53,916 nt of DNA, taken from positions 1-53,916 of the forward strand of contig JABIAY010000023.1 of assembly GCA_018653085.1 (NCBI GenBank). Reading direction: 5' to 3'. The stretch's first letter is position 1. Each line of letters opens with the position of its first letter. Under the pieces are notes generated by a model that did no database searches, was not told where the DNA came from, and saw nothing but the letters and a program-made list of their open reading frames with translations. A program made the translations under genes and the position numbers. Below, piece after piece: positions 41,620-50,255 of this stretch. The stretch comes from Nitrospina sp. GTDB lineage: Bacteria; Nitrospinota; Nitrospinia; Nitrospinales; VA-1.

Positions 41620-42885
41620 ATGACTGCTTTTCGTTTTATTCATTGCTCTGATCTTCATATCGACAGTCCCTTCAAAGGCCTGGCATCGCAAGTACCGTCT
41701 CTCACGGAACGGTTGAGGGAATCCACCTTTCAGGCATTCCATAAAATTGTGCAATTAGCTCTGGAAGAAAAGGTAGATGCCGTTCTGATCGCCGGGGATA
41801 TTTTTGATGGCGCAGATCGAAGCCTGCAGGCACAACTGAAATTTCGCCGCGGTCTACAAGAACTCTCTCAGGCAGACATCCCTTCTTTTATTGTCCATGG
41901 TAATCACGATCCTTCCAACAGTTGGTCTCACACGCTGGATTGGCCGGAGGGCACCACCATTTTCCCAGGAAATAAAGTAGAACGCTTCCCGGTGACCCGA
42001 GAAGGGGAGACACTGGCCTGGATTTATGGAATCAGCTATCCTCAGAAAGAGGTGAACGAAAATCTGGCATTAAAGTTCAATAAAGATCAAGCGCAAGGTT
42101 TTGCGGTGGGGCTCCTGCACGCGAATGTCGGGCAACAGCCCGGGCATGATAACTACGCCCCCTGCAGTTTGCAGGATTTGATATCCAAAGATTTTGATTA
42201 CTGGGCTCTCGGCCATGTCCATGAGTTTAAAGTCCTGCGGGAAGATAACCCGTGCATTGTTTATTCCGGAAACACTCAAGCCCGACACCTCAAGGAAACC
42301 GGCCCCAAGGGCTGTTGTCTCGTCACCCTGAACTCCGGTGCTCCGGCTAGTATTCGGTTCGTGCCCACCGATGTGGTGAGCTATCGTTTTGCTAAAGTAG
42401 ATGTCAGCGGTGCCTCCAGCATTAACGAAGTATTGCGAGCCATTCAGTCCCAGATCGAAGAGCTTGCCAAAGAATCGTTGACCCACGAGGGCTTGGTGGC
42501 CCGACTGGTTTTGACAGGGCGAACCGCGACCCACAATGAATTACAGAACCCCGGCACTCCCAAAACTCTGGCGGAAGAGATCAATACATTTTTCGAAGGG
42601 CATTCGCCCTGGGTCATCGCAGACCTTTCCACTCAAACTTCCGGCACCTATGACATTGACTCGCTAAGGGAAGGTAAGGATTTCGTTGCCGACCTTATAA
42701 ATCTTTGCGAAGACGATCCAAATAAGCAACTGGAAGAAAAAATTCAGGATGCCATGAAACCCGTATTCGAAGCCTGGGTGGGAAGAAAATATTTAGATAC
42801 CTTTTCCGCCGAGGAAGTTCAGGCCGTCACCCTGAAGTCCCGCAATCTGGCCCTGGATCAATTGGTCAACCGCGAAAACCCATAG
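41620..42885 (+). CDS. DNA repair exonuclease, SbcD/YhaO-like metallophosphoesterase
   Basis: A 421-residue calcineurin-like phosphoesterase. Motifs in order: FIHCSDLHIDSPFKGL (residues 6-21, D-H pair), VLIAGDIFDGAD (about 58-69), FIVHGNHDPSNSW (about 89-101), VGLLHANVG (about 166) and YWALGHVHEFKVL (about 195). These are the five Mre11/SbcD metal-binding motifs. The opening DLHIDSPFKGL and the C-terminal ~150 residues are those of the YhaO group. It works as the nuclease half of an Mre11-Rad50-like complex with the ATPase encoded 8 bases downstream. The ATG lacks a clear Shine-Dalgarno sequence. Confidence 0.92.
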   Translation: MTAFRFIHCSDLHIDSPFKGLASQVPSLTERLRESTFQAFHKIVQLALEEKVDAVLIAGDIFDGADRSLQAQLKFRRGLQELSQADIPSFIVHGNHDPSNSWSHTLDWPEGTTIFPGNKVERFPVTREGETLAWIYGISYPQKEVNENLALKFNKDQAQGFAVGLLHANVGQQPGHDNYAPCSLQDLISKDFDYWALGHVHEFKVLREDNPCIVYSGNTQARHLKETGPKGCCLVTLNSGAPASIRFVPTDVVSYRFAKVDVSGASSINEVLRAIQSQIEELAKESLTHEGLVARLVLTGRTATHNELQNPGTPKTLAEEINTFFEGHSPWVIADLSTQTSGTYDIDSLREGKDFVADLINLCEDDPNKQLEEKIQDAMKPVFEAWVGRKYLDTFSAEEVQAVTLKSRNLALDQLVNRENP

Positions 42886-42893
42886 GAAACACC

Positions 42894-45584
42894 ATGCAAT
42901 TACGCGAAATTCATATCGATGGTTTTGGCATATTCGCCAATAAGCGGATCACGGGGCTGGCTCCGGGAATCAATATCATTTATGGAAAAAATGAATTTGG
43001 CAAGACTACCCTGCTCGAATTTGTCCGGCGAATTCTTTTCGGGTTCCCGACCAAAAGTGAAAAAACCAATCTCTACCTTCCCGCACACGGGGGGTCTCTC
43101 GGCGGCAGTTTGAAGGTGGTATTGCAAAATGGCGAAGACCTGATCGTTTCAAGGGGCTCAGGTGCACATGGCGGAACAGTGCGGATTTCTACTGCCAACG
43201 AAGTTCTGCAAGGACAATCTGTTTTAAACCATCTTCTGGGAAACGCATCCAAGGATATTTTTAGAAATATTTATGCGTTCACCATTGATGAATTGAATGA
43301 TTTCAATGCTCTCAACGGAGATGAAGTTAAAAACCGCATTTATGGCGCAGGCCTCGGCCTCGGCAATATTTCCCTGAAAGAGATAGAAAAAGAAATAAAA
43401 GGTTACTGCAAACAGCTTTTTCGTCCGCGCGGCTCCTCTCAAATGGGAGACCTGCTGGAAAAAATCAAGATCAACGAGCAGGAAATTCTTCTGATCCAGA
43501 AAAACCTGACCTTGTTTGACGAACATCAGGAAAAGCTGGGTAGAATGTTGAATAAAAAGCTCACCGTTCTAAACTCCCTGGAAGACCTGGAATCAGGAAA
43601 AAGAACTCTGGAAACCCAGGTCCGGCTTTATGAAGACACGATTCAGTTTCTGGAAGCTCAAAGTAAACTGGAAACCCTGGAAGACCTTTCCCAGTTTCCT
43701 GAAAATGGATTAAAAACTTTTGAGTCCCTGAAGCAGGAAAAGAAAAACCTGATCCTGCGCATTGAGGAAGAACAGTCCATTCTGCAAACCCTGAAAAATA
43801 ACCAGGATGCTCTGACCGTAAACCATGACCTGCTTGAGCATGAAGAAAGTATCCACCGACTACAACAGTCCACCCAGTCTGTACTATCCGCCCTGCAGGA
43901 TTTGGACAGGGCGCAGATTGAGCGGGAAGACCTGGATATGCACATTGCCGAAGAAATCAAATCCATTGACCGGGATTGGAATGAAGAAACCGTGATGGCC
44001 TTTGATTTAACCGAATCAGAAAAAGCGCAGATAGACAGTTTCTATGACAGCTTTGAGAGTTTGAGAAAAGACCGGGACTTGTATCAGGACCGTTTAGAGA
44101 GCCACCGAAGACTGAAAGCCGAAAAAATGTCGGAGGGTTGGAACATTCCCGATTGGCTGAAAATGTTCCATTACGGAGTCATCACAACCGGGGTCGCGGG
44201 AATGATTCTTGGCGGGTACCTGATGAATATTCCTCTTTTTCTGGTCGCCATACTTCTTGTTGGAGGAGGTCTCTTTTTATTCAAGAAAACTTTTAAAGAC
44301 AAGAACAGCTTTACCAAAGAAGACCTGGCAGAGAAAAATCTTGCCCGGCAGTTGGAACAAAAGGAAGCGGAAATAAATGAAAATTTCGATAAGTGGAGAG
44401 CGTGGCTGAAGACACGGAAACTGGACCCCAGCATTGCACCCATCACTACGAAAAATATCGCCAAGACCGCCCGGCAGATCAAAGTCACAATCGCCCAGCG
44501 AGCCAGGCTCGATGAACGTATCCAGCAAATGCAAACCACCTGTCAGGAAGCCCGAGAACGTATTCGCTCACTGGAATCGCTGGTCAAAAACATTTCCAAT
44601 GACCTTCCCGCCAGTATTGAAATTATTTGTCAGGCATTTGATGAGAGCAAAGCGAATCGGGACAAAAGTAATCACCTTGAAAATCAGCATCAGGAGCAGG
44701 CCAACAAGATCACGCATCTGGAAAATCAACTGGATAGCATTTCCACTGATCTGGCTCGGTTTATCCGTTCATCAGGAGCCGAGGATTCCATGGACTTCCG
44801 CCGCAAGCAATCCATTCTGGAAATCCAAAAATCTCTAAAAGAAAAGTTCGCGCAGAAAAAAGAAATCATTCAATCTAATGTAGGGCTTGGTCTGCACTTT
44901 GATAAATTTATCACAGCCATCCAAACCGCTCCTCTTGAAGAAATCAAACAAAAGCTGAGTCGGCTCCGGGTCGAATTGGAAGAACTGCACGGTGACCGCG
45001 AACAGTTGTTACAGGACATCGGAGAAACCCGCAACGAAATCGAAAAACTCTCGTCCAACAACGACCTGATCGCAAAACAAACACAACTGGAAGTCCTGAA
45101 ACAGCAACTACAATCCCTGGCACGGGAGTGGGCTTCGTATCGAGGGATCCTCGTTCTACTTGACGCCGCCAAGCAGAAATATGAAAAAACCCGGCAACCC
45201 GGAGTGATCCGCTCGGCGGAGAACCTGTTCACTCAAATCACCGGTGGCAGTTACCATCGCATTATCAAACCCATCGATCAGGATGACCTGCTGATCGAAA
45301 ACGACAGGCATCAGAGAAAAGGCGTGCTCGAAATGAGCCGGGGCACACGTGAACAACTCTACCTTGCCATGCGGTTTGGTCTGATCGATGAATACGAAAC
45401 CCGCGCCGAACCCCTCCCAGCGGTGATGGACGATGTCTTCGTGAATTTTGATGATGAACGCGATGAACGCATCATAGAAATTCTCAGCCAATTCGGTAAA
45501 CAGAGACAGGTACTTGTCCTCACCTGCCACCAACGCTCCCTCGAAGCCTATAAAAATATCGGCGCCAACGCCATCACTGTTTAA
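42894..45584 (+). CDS. SbcC/Rad50-like ATPase, YhaN type with membrane hairpin
   Basis: An 896-residue SMC-like ATPase. Walker A is GKNEFGKTT at residues 31-39. A long coiled coil fills most of the protein (about 170-780). Unusually for Rad50 but as in YhaN, two membrane helices (about 425-465: VITTGVAGMILGGYLM, IPLFLVAILLVGGGLFLF) interrupt the coil in place of a zinc hook, and there is no CXXC hook. The ABC signature is EMSRGTREQLYLAMRF near residue 810, and Walker B with its acidic residues is VMDDVFVNFDDERDER near 845. The D-loop and H-motif follow (VLTCHQRSLEAY). The pair with the upstream phosphoesterase should form a membrane-tethered DNA-end-processing complex, a role inferred from the family. 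Confidence 0.92.
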   Translation: MQLREIHIDGFGIFANKRITGLAPGINIIYGKNEFGKTTLLEFVRRILFGFPTKSEKTNLYLPAHGGSLGGSLKVVLQNGEDLIVSRGSGAHGGTVRISTANEVLQGQSVLNHLLGNASKDIFRNIYAFTIDELNDFNALNGDEVKNRIYGAGLGLGNISLKEIEKEIKGYCKQLFRPRGSSQMGDLLEKIKINEQEILLIQKNLTLFDEHQEKLGRMLNKKLTVLNSLEDLESGKRTLETQVRLYEDTIQFLEAQSKLETLEDLSQFPENGLKTFESLKQEKKNLILRIEEEQSILQTLKNNQDALTVNHDLLEHEESIHRLQQSTQSVLSALQDLDRAQIEREDLDMHIAEEIKSIDRDWNEETVMAFDLTESEKAQIDSFYDSFESLRKDRDLYQDRLESHRRLKAEKMSEGWNIPDWLKMFHYGVITTGVAGMILGGYLMNIPLFLVAILLVGGGLFLFKKTFKDKNSFTKEDLAEKNLARQLEQKEAEINENFDKWRAWLKTRKLDPSIAPITTKNIAKTARQIKVTIAQRARLDERIQQMQTTCQEARERIRSLESLVKNISNDLPASIEIICQAFDESKANRDKSNHLENQHQEQANKITHLENQLDSISTDLARFIRSSGAEDSMDFRRKQSILEIQKSLKEKFAQKKEIIQSNVGLGLHFDKFITAIQTAPLEEIKQKLSRLRVELEELHGDREQLLQDIGETRNEIEKLSSNNDLIAKQTQLEVLKQQLQSLAREWASYRGILVLLDAAKQKYEKTRQPGVIRSAENLFTQITGGSYHRIIKPIDQDDLLIENDRHQRKGVLEMSRGTREQLYLAMRFGLIDEYETRAEPLPAVMDDVFVNFDDERDERIIEILSQFGKQRQVLVLTCHQRSLEAYKNIGANAITV

Positions 45585-46057
45585 CCGGACCACAAACGTT
45601 AGGACAACAACCAAATATGCAGTGCTGATAAAATCTTCACTCTTTTTAGCTACAGATATGCTCTTGTGAGATGAAAACAATCTCTTCAGCCACCCAATGC
45701 GCTTACCATGACACCCTGCCAAAAAAACTTCTATCTCACTACCTCTGCTATTCCTTCACTACTCCTCATATATTTTTTTCAATGCAGGAAAAATCCTTCC
45801 CGTATTCGACAAATAGGCACTCCGAAAAAATAATATCGCCTAAACCCTCAACTTTAAAGGCACTAAAGAAGAAAGCTACTAATAGGGGCTGCTGGTGGGG
45901 AAAGCTGATTCGCATTAAACCGTCTTTTCCCTTGAAAAACAAATTATCTCTACTAGAATATCCAAGGATACTTCCATAGGCATATCTATATTTGTGATTT
46001 CGAACAATCTGAAATTTATTAAGTTCACAAGAAATTATAACTAGCGGGGGAAAGATC
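45585..46057. other. AT-rich gene-free region before the diiron oxidase gene
   Basis: A 473-base region clearly richer in A+T than its neighbours. Two overlapping opposite-strand ORFs (plus 45671-45979, 102 codons; minus 45766-46059, 97 codons) are present. Neither has a recognisable domain, and I could not decide that either is real. The minus ORF has slightly more protein-like composition but overlaps the next gene's start. No terminator with a U-tract was found. Confidence 0.5.
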
Positions 46058-46885
46058 ATGACCTCAAAGGATAATTCTGGGTTGAAAGATCAAAAGGTGA
46101 AGGAGCTAAATACCGCAGATTTCGTAACACCCGTCAAAAAACACCAAGACAAACAACGAGTTGTTCATAGAAAGTCCAAAAATAGAGGAGCGGGGAAACA
46201 CGGTTTTAGCGAGTCCAACCCTGGAATTTTTGAAAAGCTCCTCCCAATCAAAAAAAAAGTAGTACACCATGAGGTGTTTGAACTGATGGGGCAGGGAGAA
46301 CTTCCCCTGAAGGAATTTAGAAAAACTCTCCTTAATTTTTATCCCCTGGTGGAAAATTTTCCTAAATTCATGGCTTTAAATTTGGCAAAAACCCGATGCC
46401 ACAAACCAGGCCATGAAGAAGCCAAGCAGTGGTTGATTGCCAACATTGCCGTAGAACAAAATCACGCCAAATGGTATCGCGGCTGGGCTGAAGGGTTTGG
46501 AATTTCCGAAGAAGAGATAACCCATGTAAAGCCTACTCCAGCTATGGAAGCAGTGGTGAATTATCTTTGGAAGACAAATGAGATGAGCACGGTTCCTGTC
46601 TGTTTTTCTGCCACAAATGTAGGAATAGAGTGGGCTACAGGGGAATGGTCTAAAAAAGTGGAGGCCGGTGTAAAATCCTATTTAGATAAAGGTCTTATTG
46701 ATGGGAACAGGAAAATAATGGCTTGGCTTAAAGCCCATACAAATTATGACGACAAACACCCTTACGAAGCGATGGAGTTGGTTCTGGGCTGCGCTGAAAA
46801 CGAAACTGAATTGAATGATTCGTTGGAAGCAGCTGAACGTTCTCTCGAATATTATAAAATAGCTCTTGATGATTGCCTGAAATAG
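46058..46885 (+). CDS. Heme-oxygenase-like diiron oxidase/oxygenase candidate (TenA/PqqC superfamily)
   Basis: A 275-residue protein. After a basic, probably disordered N-terminus (residues 1-50) it is all helical. It carries a ligand set that fits heme-oxygenase-like diiron enzymes: Glu99 (YPLVENF), Glu133-x2-His136 (AVEQNHAKWYRGW), Glu191 (VGIEWATGEW) and His227-x3-Asp231-x2-His234 (KAHTNYDDKH). The H-x3-D-x2-H pattern and the spacing resemble what I recall for CADD and UndA. TenA and PqqC relatives lack this full set. Family reactions include decarboxylation, N-oxygenation and chain cleavage; the substrate here is unknown. A Shine-Dalgarno-like GGGGGAAAG precedes the ATG. The gene stands alone in AT-rich sequence, with no biosynthetic neighbours, and may be horizontally acquired. 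Confidence 0.78.
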   Translation: MTSKDNSGLKDQKVKELNTADFVTPVKKHQDKQRVVHRKSKNRGAGKHGFSESNPGIFEKLLPIKKKVVHHEVFELMGQGELPLKEFRKTLLNFYPLVENFPKFMALNLAKTRCHKPGHEEAKQWLIANIAVEQNHAKWYRGWAEGFGISEEEITHVKPTPAMEAVVNYLWKTNEMSTVPVCFSATNVGIEWATGEWSKKVEAGVKSYLDKGLIDGNRKIMAWLKAHTNYDDKHPYEAMELVLGCAENETELNDSLEAAERSLEYYKIALDDCLK

Positions 46886-47134
46886 CATAATCCACTGGCA
46901 AGCAAGCTTAGTTATTATTTTACCTGGGTAATCAACTAAAAGCGTTGCAGGTTTAGCCCCTTCAAAATGAAAGAGTCATGGCCTCTTGGTTAAGAAATAT
47001 TGCCGAATTTTAATCTTAAGAGGAAAAACCAATTACTCGGTCTCAATGCCTTATCAAAGAAAAAATGAGTATTCCAAGAACCGCATAACACTCAGTAATC
47101 CCCTCACATTTGGATGCCGGATTGAAATTCTTTG

Positions 47135-49471
47135 ATGGATAGGCTAGGTTCAAATAATGGTTTTGGCAATTGGGTGATACGCTTTCGCTGGTTGATCCTC
47201 CCTGCAACTCTCCTACTTGTCCTTGTGGCGGCATCCGGGGCGCGTTTTCTCGGGTTTTCCACCGACTACCGGGTATTTTTCAGCAAAGATAATCCGCAGT
47301 TGCTCGCTTTTGAAACTTTGCAGAACACCTATACCAAAAACGATAATGTGATGTTTGCCGTAGAACCCAAAGACGGCAAGGTCTTCACACGTGAAACATT
47401 GGCGGCCATTGAAGACATTACCCAGGCATCCTGGAAAATCCCCTACTCCATTCGGGTCGATTCTGTCACCAATTTCCAATACACCTGGGCCGATGGAGAT
47501 GATCTGGTAGTTCAGGATCTAGTAGAAAACGCTCAGGGCTTTACGGATGCGCAATTAAAAAAAGTACAAGCCGTAGCTCTGGCCGAGCCGCTCTTGCTGA
47601 ACCGACTGATCACCCGGAAATCAAATATCACCGGCATCAATGTCACCATCAACCGCCCTCAAAAAACCATCACCGAAACACCAGAGGTGACAGCGTTTGC
47701 CCGCGAGATGGAAGACAAATTCCAGAAAAAGTATCCGGACATCAACATCTATTTGACTGGCGTTGTGTTTATGGATAACGCTTTTAACGAAGCGGGGGAG
47801 GGAGATATGAAATCCCTCATACCTGTCATGTATGGCATCGTCCTGATCATAATGGCTCTCAGCCTGCGAACTTTCTGGGGAACTTTAACCACCATTTTAA
47901 TCATGGCGTTCTCTATTCTTACAGGCATGGGTCTTGCCGGCTGGTCGGGAATTCTTTTGACTCCCATTTCCGCCAACGCGCCAACGATCATTCTCACCTT
48001 GGCGGTGGCAGACAGCATTCATATTCTGGTGACCCTGTTTTATGAGATGCGGCACGGCAAACCCAAACACGAGGCGATCCGGGAATCATTACGCGTGAAC
48101 CACCAACCGGTTTTCATCACCAGCCTCACTACGGCGATCGGGTTCCTAAGCCTGAATTTCAGTGATTCACCGCCTTTCCGCGATCTCGGGAACATGGTGG
48201 CTGTAGGGGTGATGGCGGCTTATGTTTATTCCGTATTTTTCCTGCCAGCCATGATGGCCGTTTTACCCTTGCGCGTAAAGAAAGTCTCCTCTTCACACAA
48301 TGGGTTCATTGACACTCTCGGCGACTGGGTTATCCATAACCGGAATCTGCTTTTCTGGGGCATGATAATAATAATCACCCTCCTTTCTATTCAGATTCCA
48401 CGGAATATTATTGATGAAAAATTTAACGAATATTTCGACACTCGCTACCAGTTCCGGCTCGACAACGATTATGTAGAAGAACATTTAACCGGATTCGAAT
48501 CCATTGAATATTCCCTCGGCGCAGGGGAATCGGGGGGAATCAGTAATCCCGAGTATCTGAACAAACTCGAAGAGTTTGCAGACTGGTACCGCCAGCAACC
48601 CGGAGTCATGTATGTCTCGACTCTGACGGATACGATGAAACGGCTGAACAAAAACATGCATGGGGATGACGAATCCTATTACCGCCTGCCCGAAGCACGC
48701 GATCTTTCGGCGCAGTATTTATTGCTCTATGAGTTATCCCTGCCGTTCGGACTGGACCTGAACAACCAGATCAATATTGATAAATCGTCCACCCGGTTCA
48801 CCGCCATACTCGAAAGCATTTCAACCCAGGAAGCTTTAGATTTGGAAAATTCCGCTCAGGAATGGCTGAGGAAAAACGCACCTCCTGAGATGGCTTCACA
48901 TGGGGCGAGTCCTTTGATCATGTTTTCGCATATTGCCATGCGTAATATAGACAGCATGATGAAGGGCACCGCGCTGGCCTTGCTTCTGATTTCTGCGATC
49001 CTGATAGCGGTTTTGCGCAGTTTCAAACTTGGCCTTATCAGCACAATTCCCAACATGGTTCCAATGATCATGACTTTTGGTATATGGGGATGGATGGTTG
49101 GAGAAATCGGGCTGGCGGTTTCAGTCGTTGCGCCGGTGGCCCTTGGTATTATTGTTGATGACACCGTACACTTTTTAAGCAAGTTTCGCAGAGCCCGAAT
49201 GGAACTCGGAAAATCAACAGAAGAGGCGGTACGTTATTCGTTCCACACCGTGGGAACCGCTTTGTTCCTGACATCGATTATCCTGGTGTGCGGTTTTCTG
49301 GTGTTGACTTTCTCCGGGTTTCGCATGAATGTTCAACTCGGATTCATGACCACCATTTCTATTCTTTGCGCCCTGTTGGCGGACTTCCTGTTCCTGCCAG
49401 CTCTTTTAATGAAATTAGACCGGGCAACAACGGGGAACAAAAGTTACCCATTAAAGGGAGAAGTATCATGA
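47135..49471 (+). CDS. RND-superfamily exporter (MMPL/HpnN-like)
   Basis: A 778-residue inner-membrane transporter with the RND two-fold layout. Helix 1 (WLILPATLLLVLVAASGARF) leads to a periplasmic domain, then five helices (SLIPVMYGIVLIIMALSL, ILIMAFSILTGMGLAGW, ANAPTIILTLAVADSIHILV, ITSLTTAIGFLSLNF, VGVMAAYVYSVFFLPAMMA). The pattern repeats in the second half, with GIIVDDTVHFLSKFRRAR as the helix-4 motif. The acidic residues in AVADSIHI and IVDDTVHF fit proton-relay positions. This soluble-domain size is that of lipid/hopanoid-type RND exporters, not of drug pumps. I chose ATG at 47135; the preceding codon is TTG. The stop overlaps the LolA-like gene start (ATGA). The 249-base gap upstream holds nothing I can name. 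Confidence 0.92.
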   Translation: MDRLGSNNGFGNWVIRFRWLILPATLLLVLVAASGARFLGFSTDYRVFFSKDNPQLLAFETLQNTYTKNDNVMFAVEPKDGKVFTRETLAAIEDITQASWKIPYSIRVDSVTNFQYTWADGDDLVVQDLVENAQGFTDAQLKKVQAVALAEPLLLNRLITRKSNITGINVTINRPQKTITETPEVTAFAREMEDKFQKKYPDINIYLTGVVFMDNAFNEAGEGDMKSLIPVMYGIVLIIMALSLRTFWGTLTTILIMAFSILTGMGLAGWSGILLTPISANAPTIILTLAVADSIHILVTLFYEMRHGKPKHEAIRESLRVNHQPVFITSLTTAIGFLSLNFSDSPPFRDLGNMVAVGVMAAYVYSVFFLPAMMAVLPLRVKKVSSSHNGFIDTLGDWVIHNRNLLFWGMIIIITLLSIQIPRNIIDEKFNEYFDTRYQFRLDNDYVEEHLTGFESIEYSLGAGESGGISNPEYLNKLEEFADWYRQQPGVMYVSTLTDTMKRLNKNMHGDDESYYRLPEARDLSAQYLLLYELSLPFGLDLNNQINIDKSSTRFTAILESISTQEALDLENSAQEWLRKNAPPEMASHGASPLIMFSHIAMRNIDSMMKGTALALLLISAILIAVLRSFKLGLISTIPNMVPMIMTFGIWGWMVGEIGLAVSVVAPVALGIIVDDTVHFLSKFRRARMELGKSTEEAVRYSFHTVGTALFLTSIILVCGFLVLTFSGFRMNVQLGFMTTISILCALLADFLFLPALLMKLDRATTGNKSYPLKGEVS

Positions 49472-50253
49472 AGCGCCTGATTTATATTTTATCCATAGCA
49501 ATGTTTTTTAATGCCAGCCCATCCGCCTCCGAGACACCGGAAGAAAAGGGACTCGCCATCGCCAAAGAAGACGATAAACGGGACAACGGATTCCAGAACT
49601 TCACTGCCAACATGGTGATGGTTTTAAAAAACCGTCAGGGCGAAGAAAGTAGCCGCCATATCCGCAATAAAACCCTTGAGGTGGAAGGCGATGGTGACAA
49701 ATCACTTTCCATTTTTGATCGCCCCCGCGATGTAAAAGGCACCACCCTGCTCAATTTTACGCATAAGGTTGGTGCCGATGACCAATGGCTGTATTTACCT
49801 GCCCTGAAACGTGTCAAGCGTATCAGCTCCGCCAACAAATCCGGTTCCTTTATGGGTAGTGAATTTGCCTACGAAGACGTCACCAGCCAGGAGGTGGAAA
49901 AATATACTTACAAGTGGATCCGCGATGAAGATCGCGAGGGAGAAAAATGTTTTGTTTTTGAACGCTACCCGGTTTATAAAAACTCGGGATACACACGGCA
50001 GGTCGTATGGCTCGATCAGAAAGATTATAAAATCCTTCAAATCAAATTTTATGACCGTAAAAACGCACCGTTAAAAACTCTGACTCAATCCAATTTCAAA
50101 CAGTACCTTGACAAATACTGGTACCCTGGAACCATGCACATGGAAAATCATCAAACCGGAAAGAGTACCTTGCTGACCTGGTCAGATTATAAATTTCGTA
50201 CCGGATTGAGCGATAAGAATTTTAACAAAAACAGTCTCAAACGTGCCCGCTGA
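49468..50253 (+). CDS. LolA-like outer-membrane lipoprotein-sorting family protein
   Basis: A 261-residue exported protein. The signal peptide (MKRLIYILSIAMFFNASPSASE) should be cleaved near residue 20. The body is a one-sided beta-barrel of the COG2834 type: FQNFTANMVMVLKNRQGEES, KSLSIFDRPRDVKGTTLLNF, QWLYLPALKRVKRISSANKSGSFMGSEFAYEDV, then RQVVWLDQKDYKILQIKFYDR. The SGSFMGSEFAYEDV segment is typical of this exporter-linked group, distinct from LolA itself. AAAGGGAG precedes the ATG, which overlaps the RND stop. The beta-barrel gene begins 2 bases after its stop. Likely a periplasmic shuttle for a hydrophobic cargo moved by the RND pump, inferred from context. Confidence 0.9.
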   Translation: MKRLIYILSIAMFFNASPSASETPEEKGLAIAKEDDKRDNGFQNFTANMVMVLKNRQGEESSRHIRNKTLEVEGDGDKSLSIFDRPRDVKGTTLLNFTHKVGADDQWLYLPALKRVKRISSANKSGSFMGSEFAYEDVTSQEVEKYTYKWIRDEDREGEKCFVFERYPVYKNSGYTRQVVWLDQKDYKILQIKFYDRKNAPLKTLTQSNFKQYLDKYWYPGTMHMENHQTGKSTLLTWSDYKFRTGLSDKNFNKNSLKRAR

Positions 50254-50255
50254 AC

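Noticed and set aside
45671-46059. Two opposing ORFs (102 and 97 codons) in the AT-rich gap
   Set aside because: They overlap each other, show no domain or clear Shine-Dalgarno sequence, and the minus one overlaps the diiron oxidase start. Too weak to call as genes.
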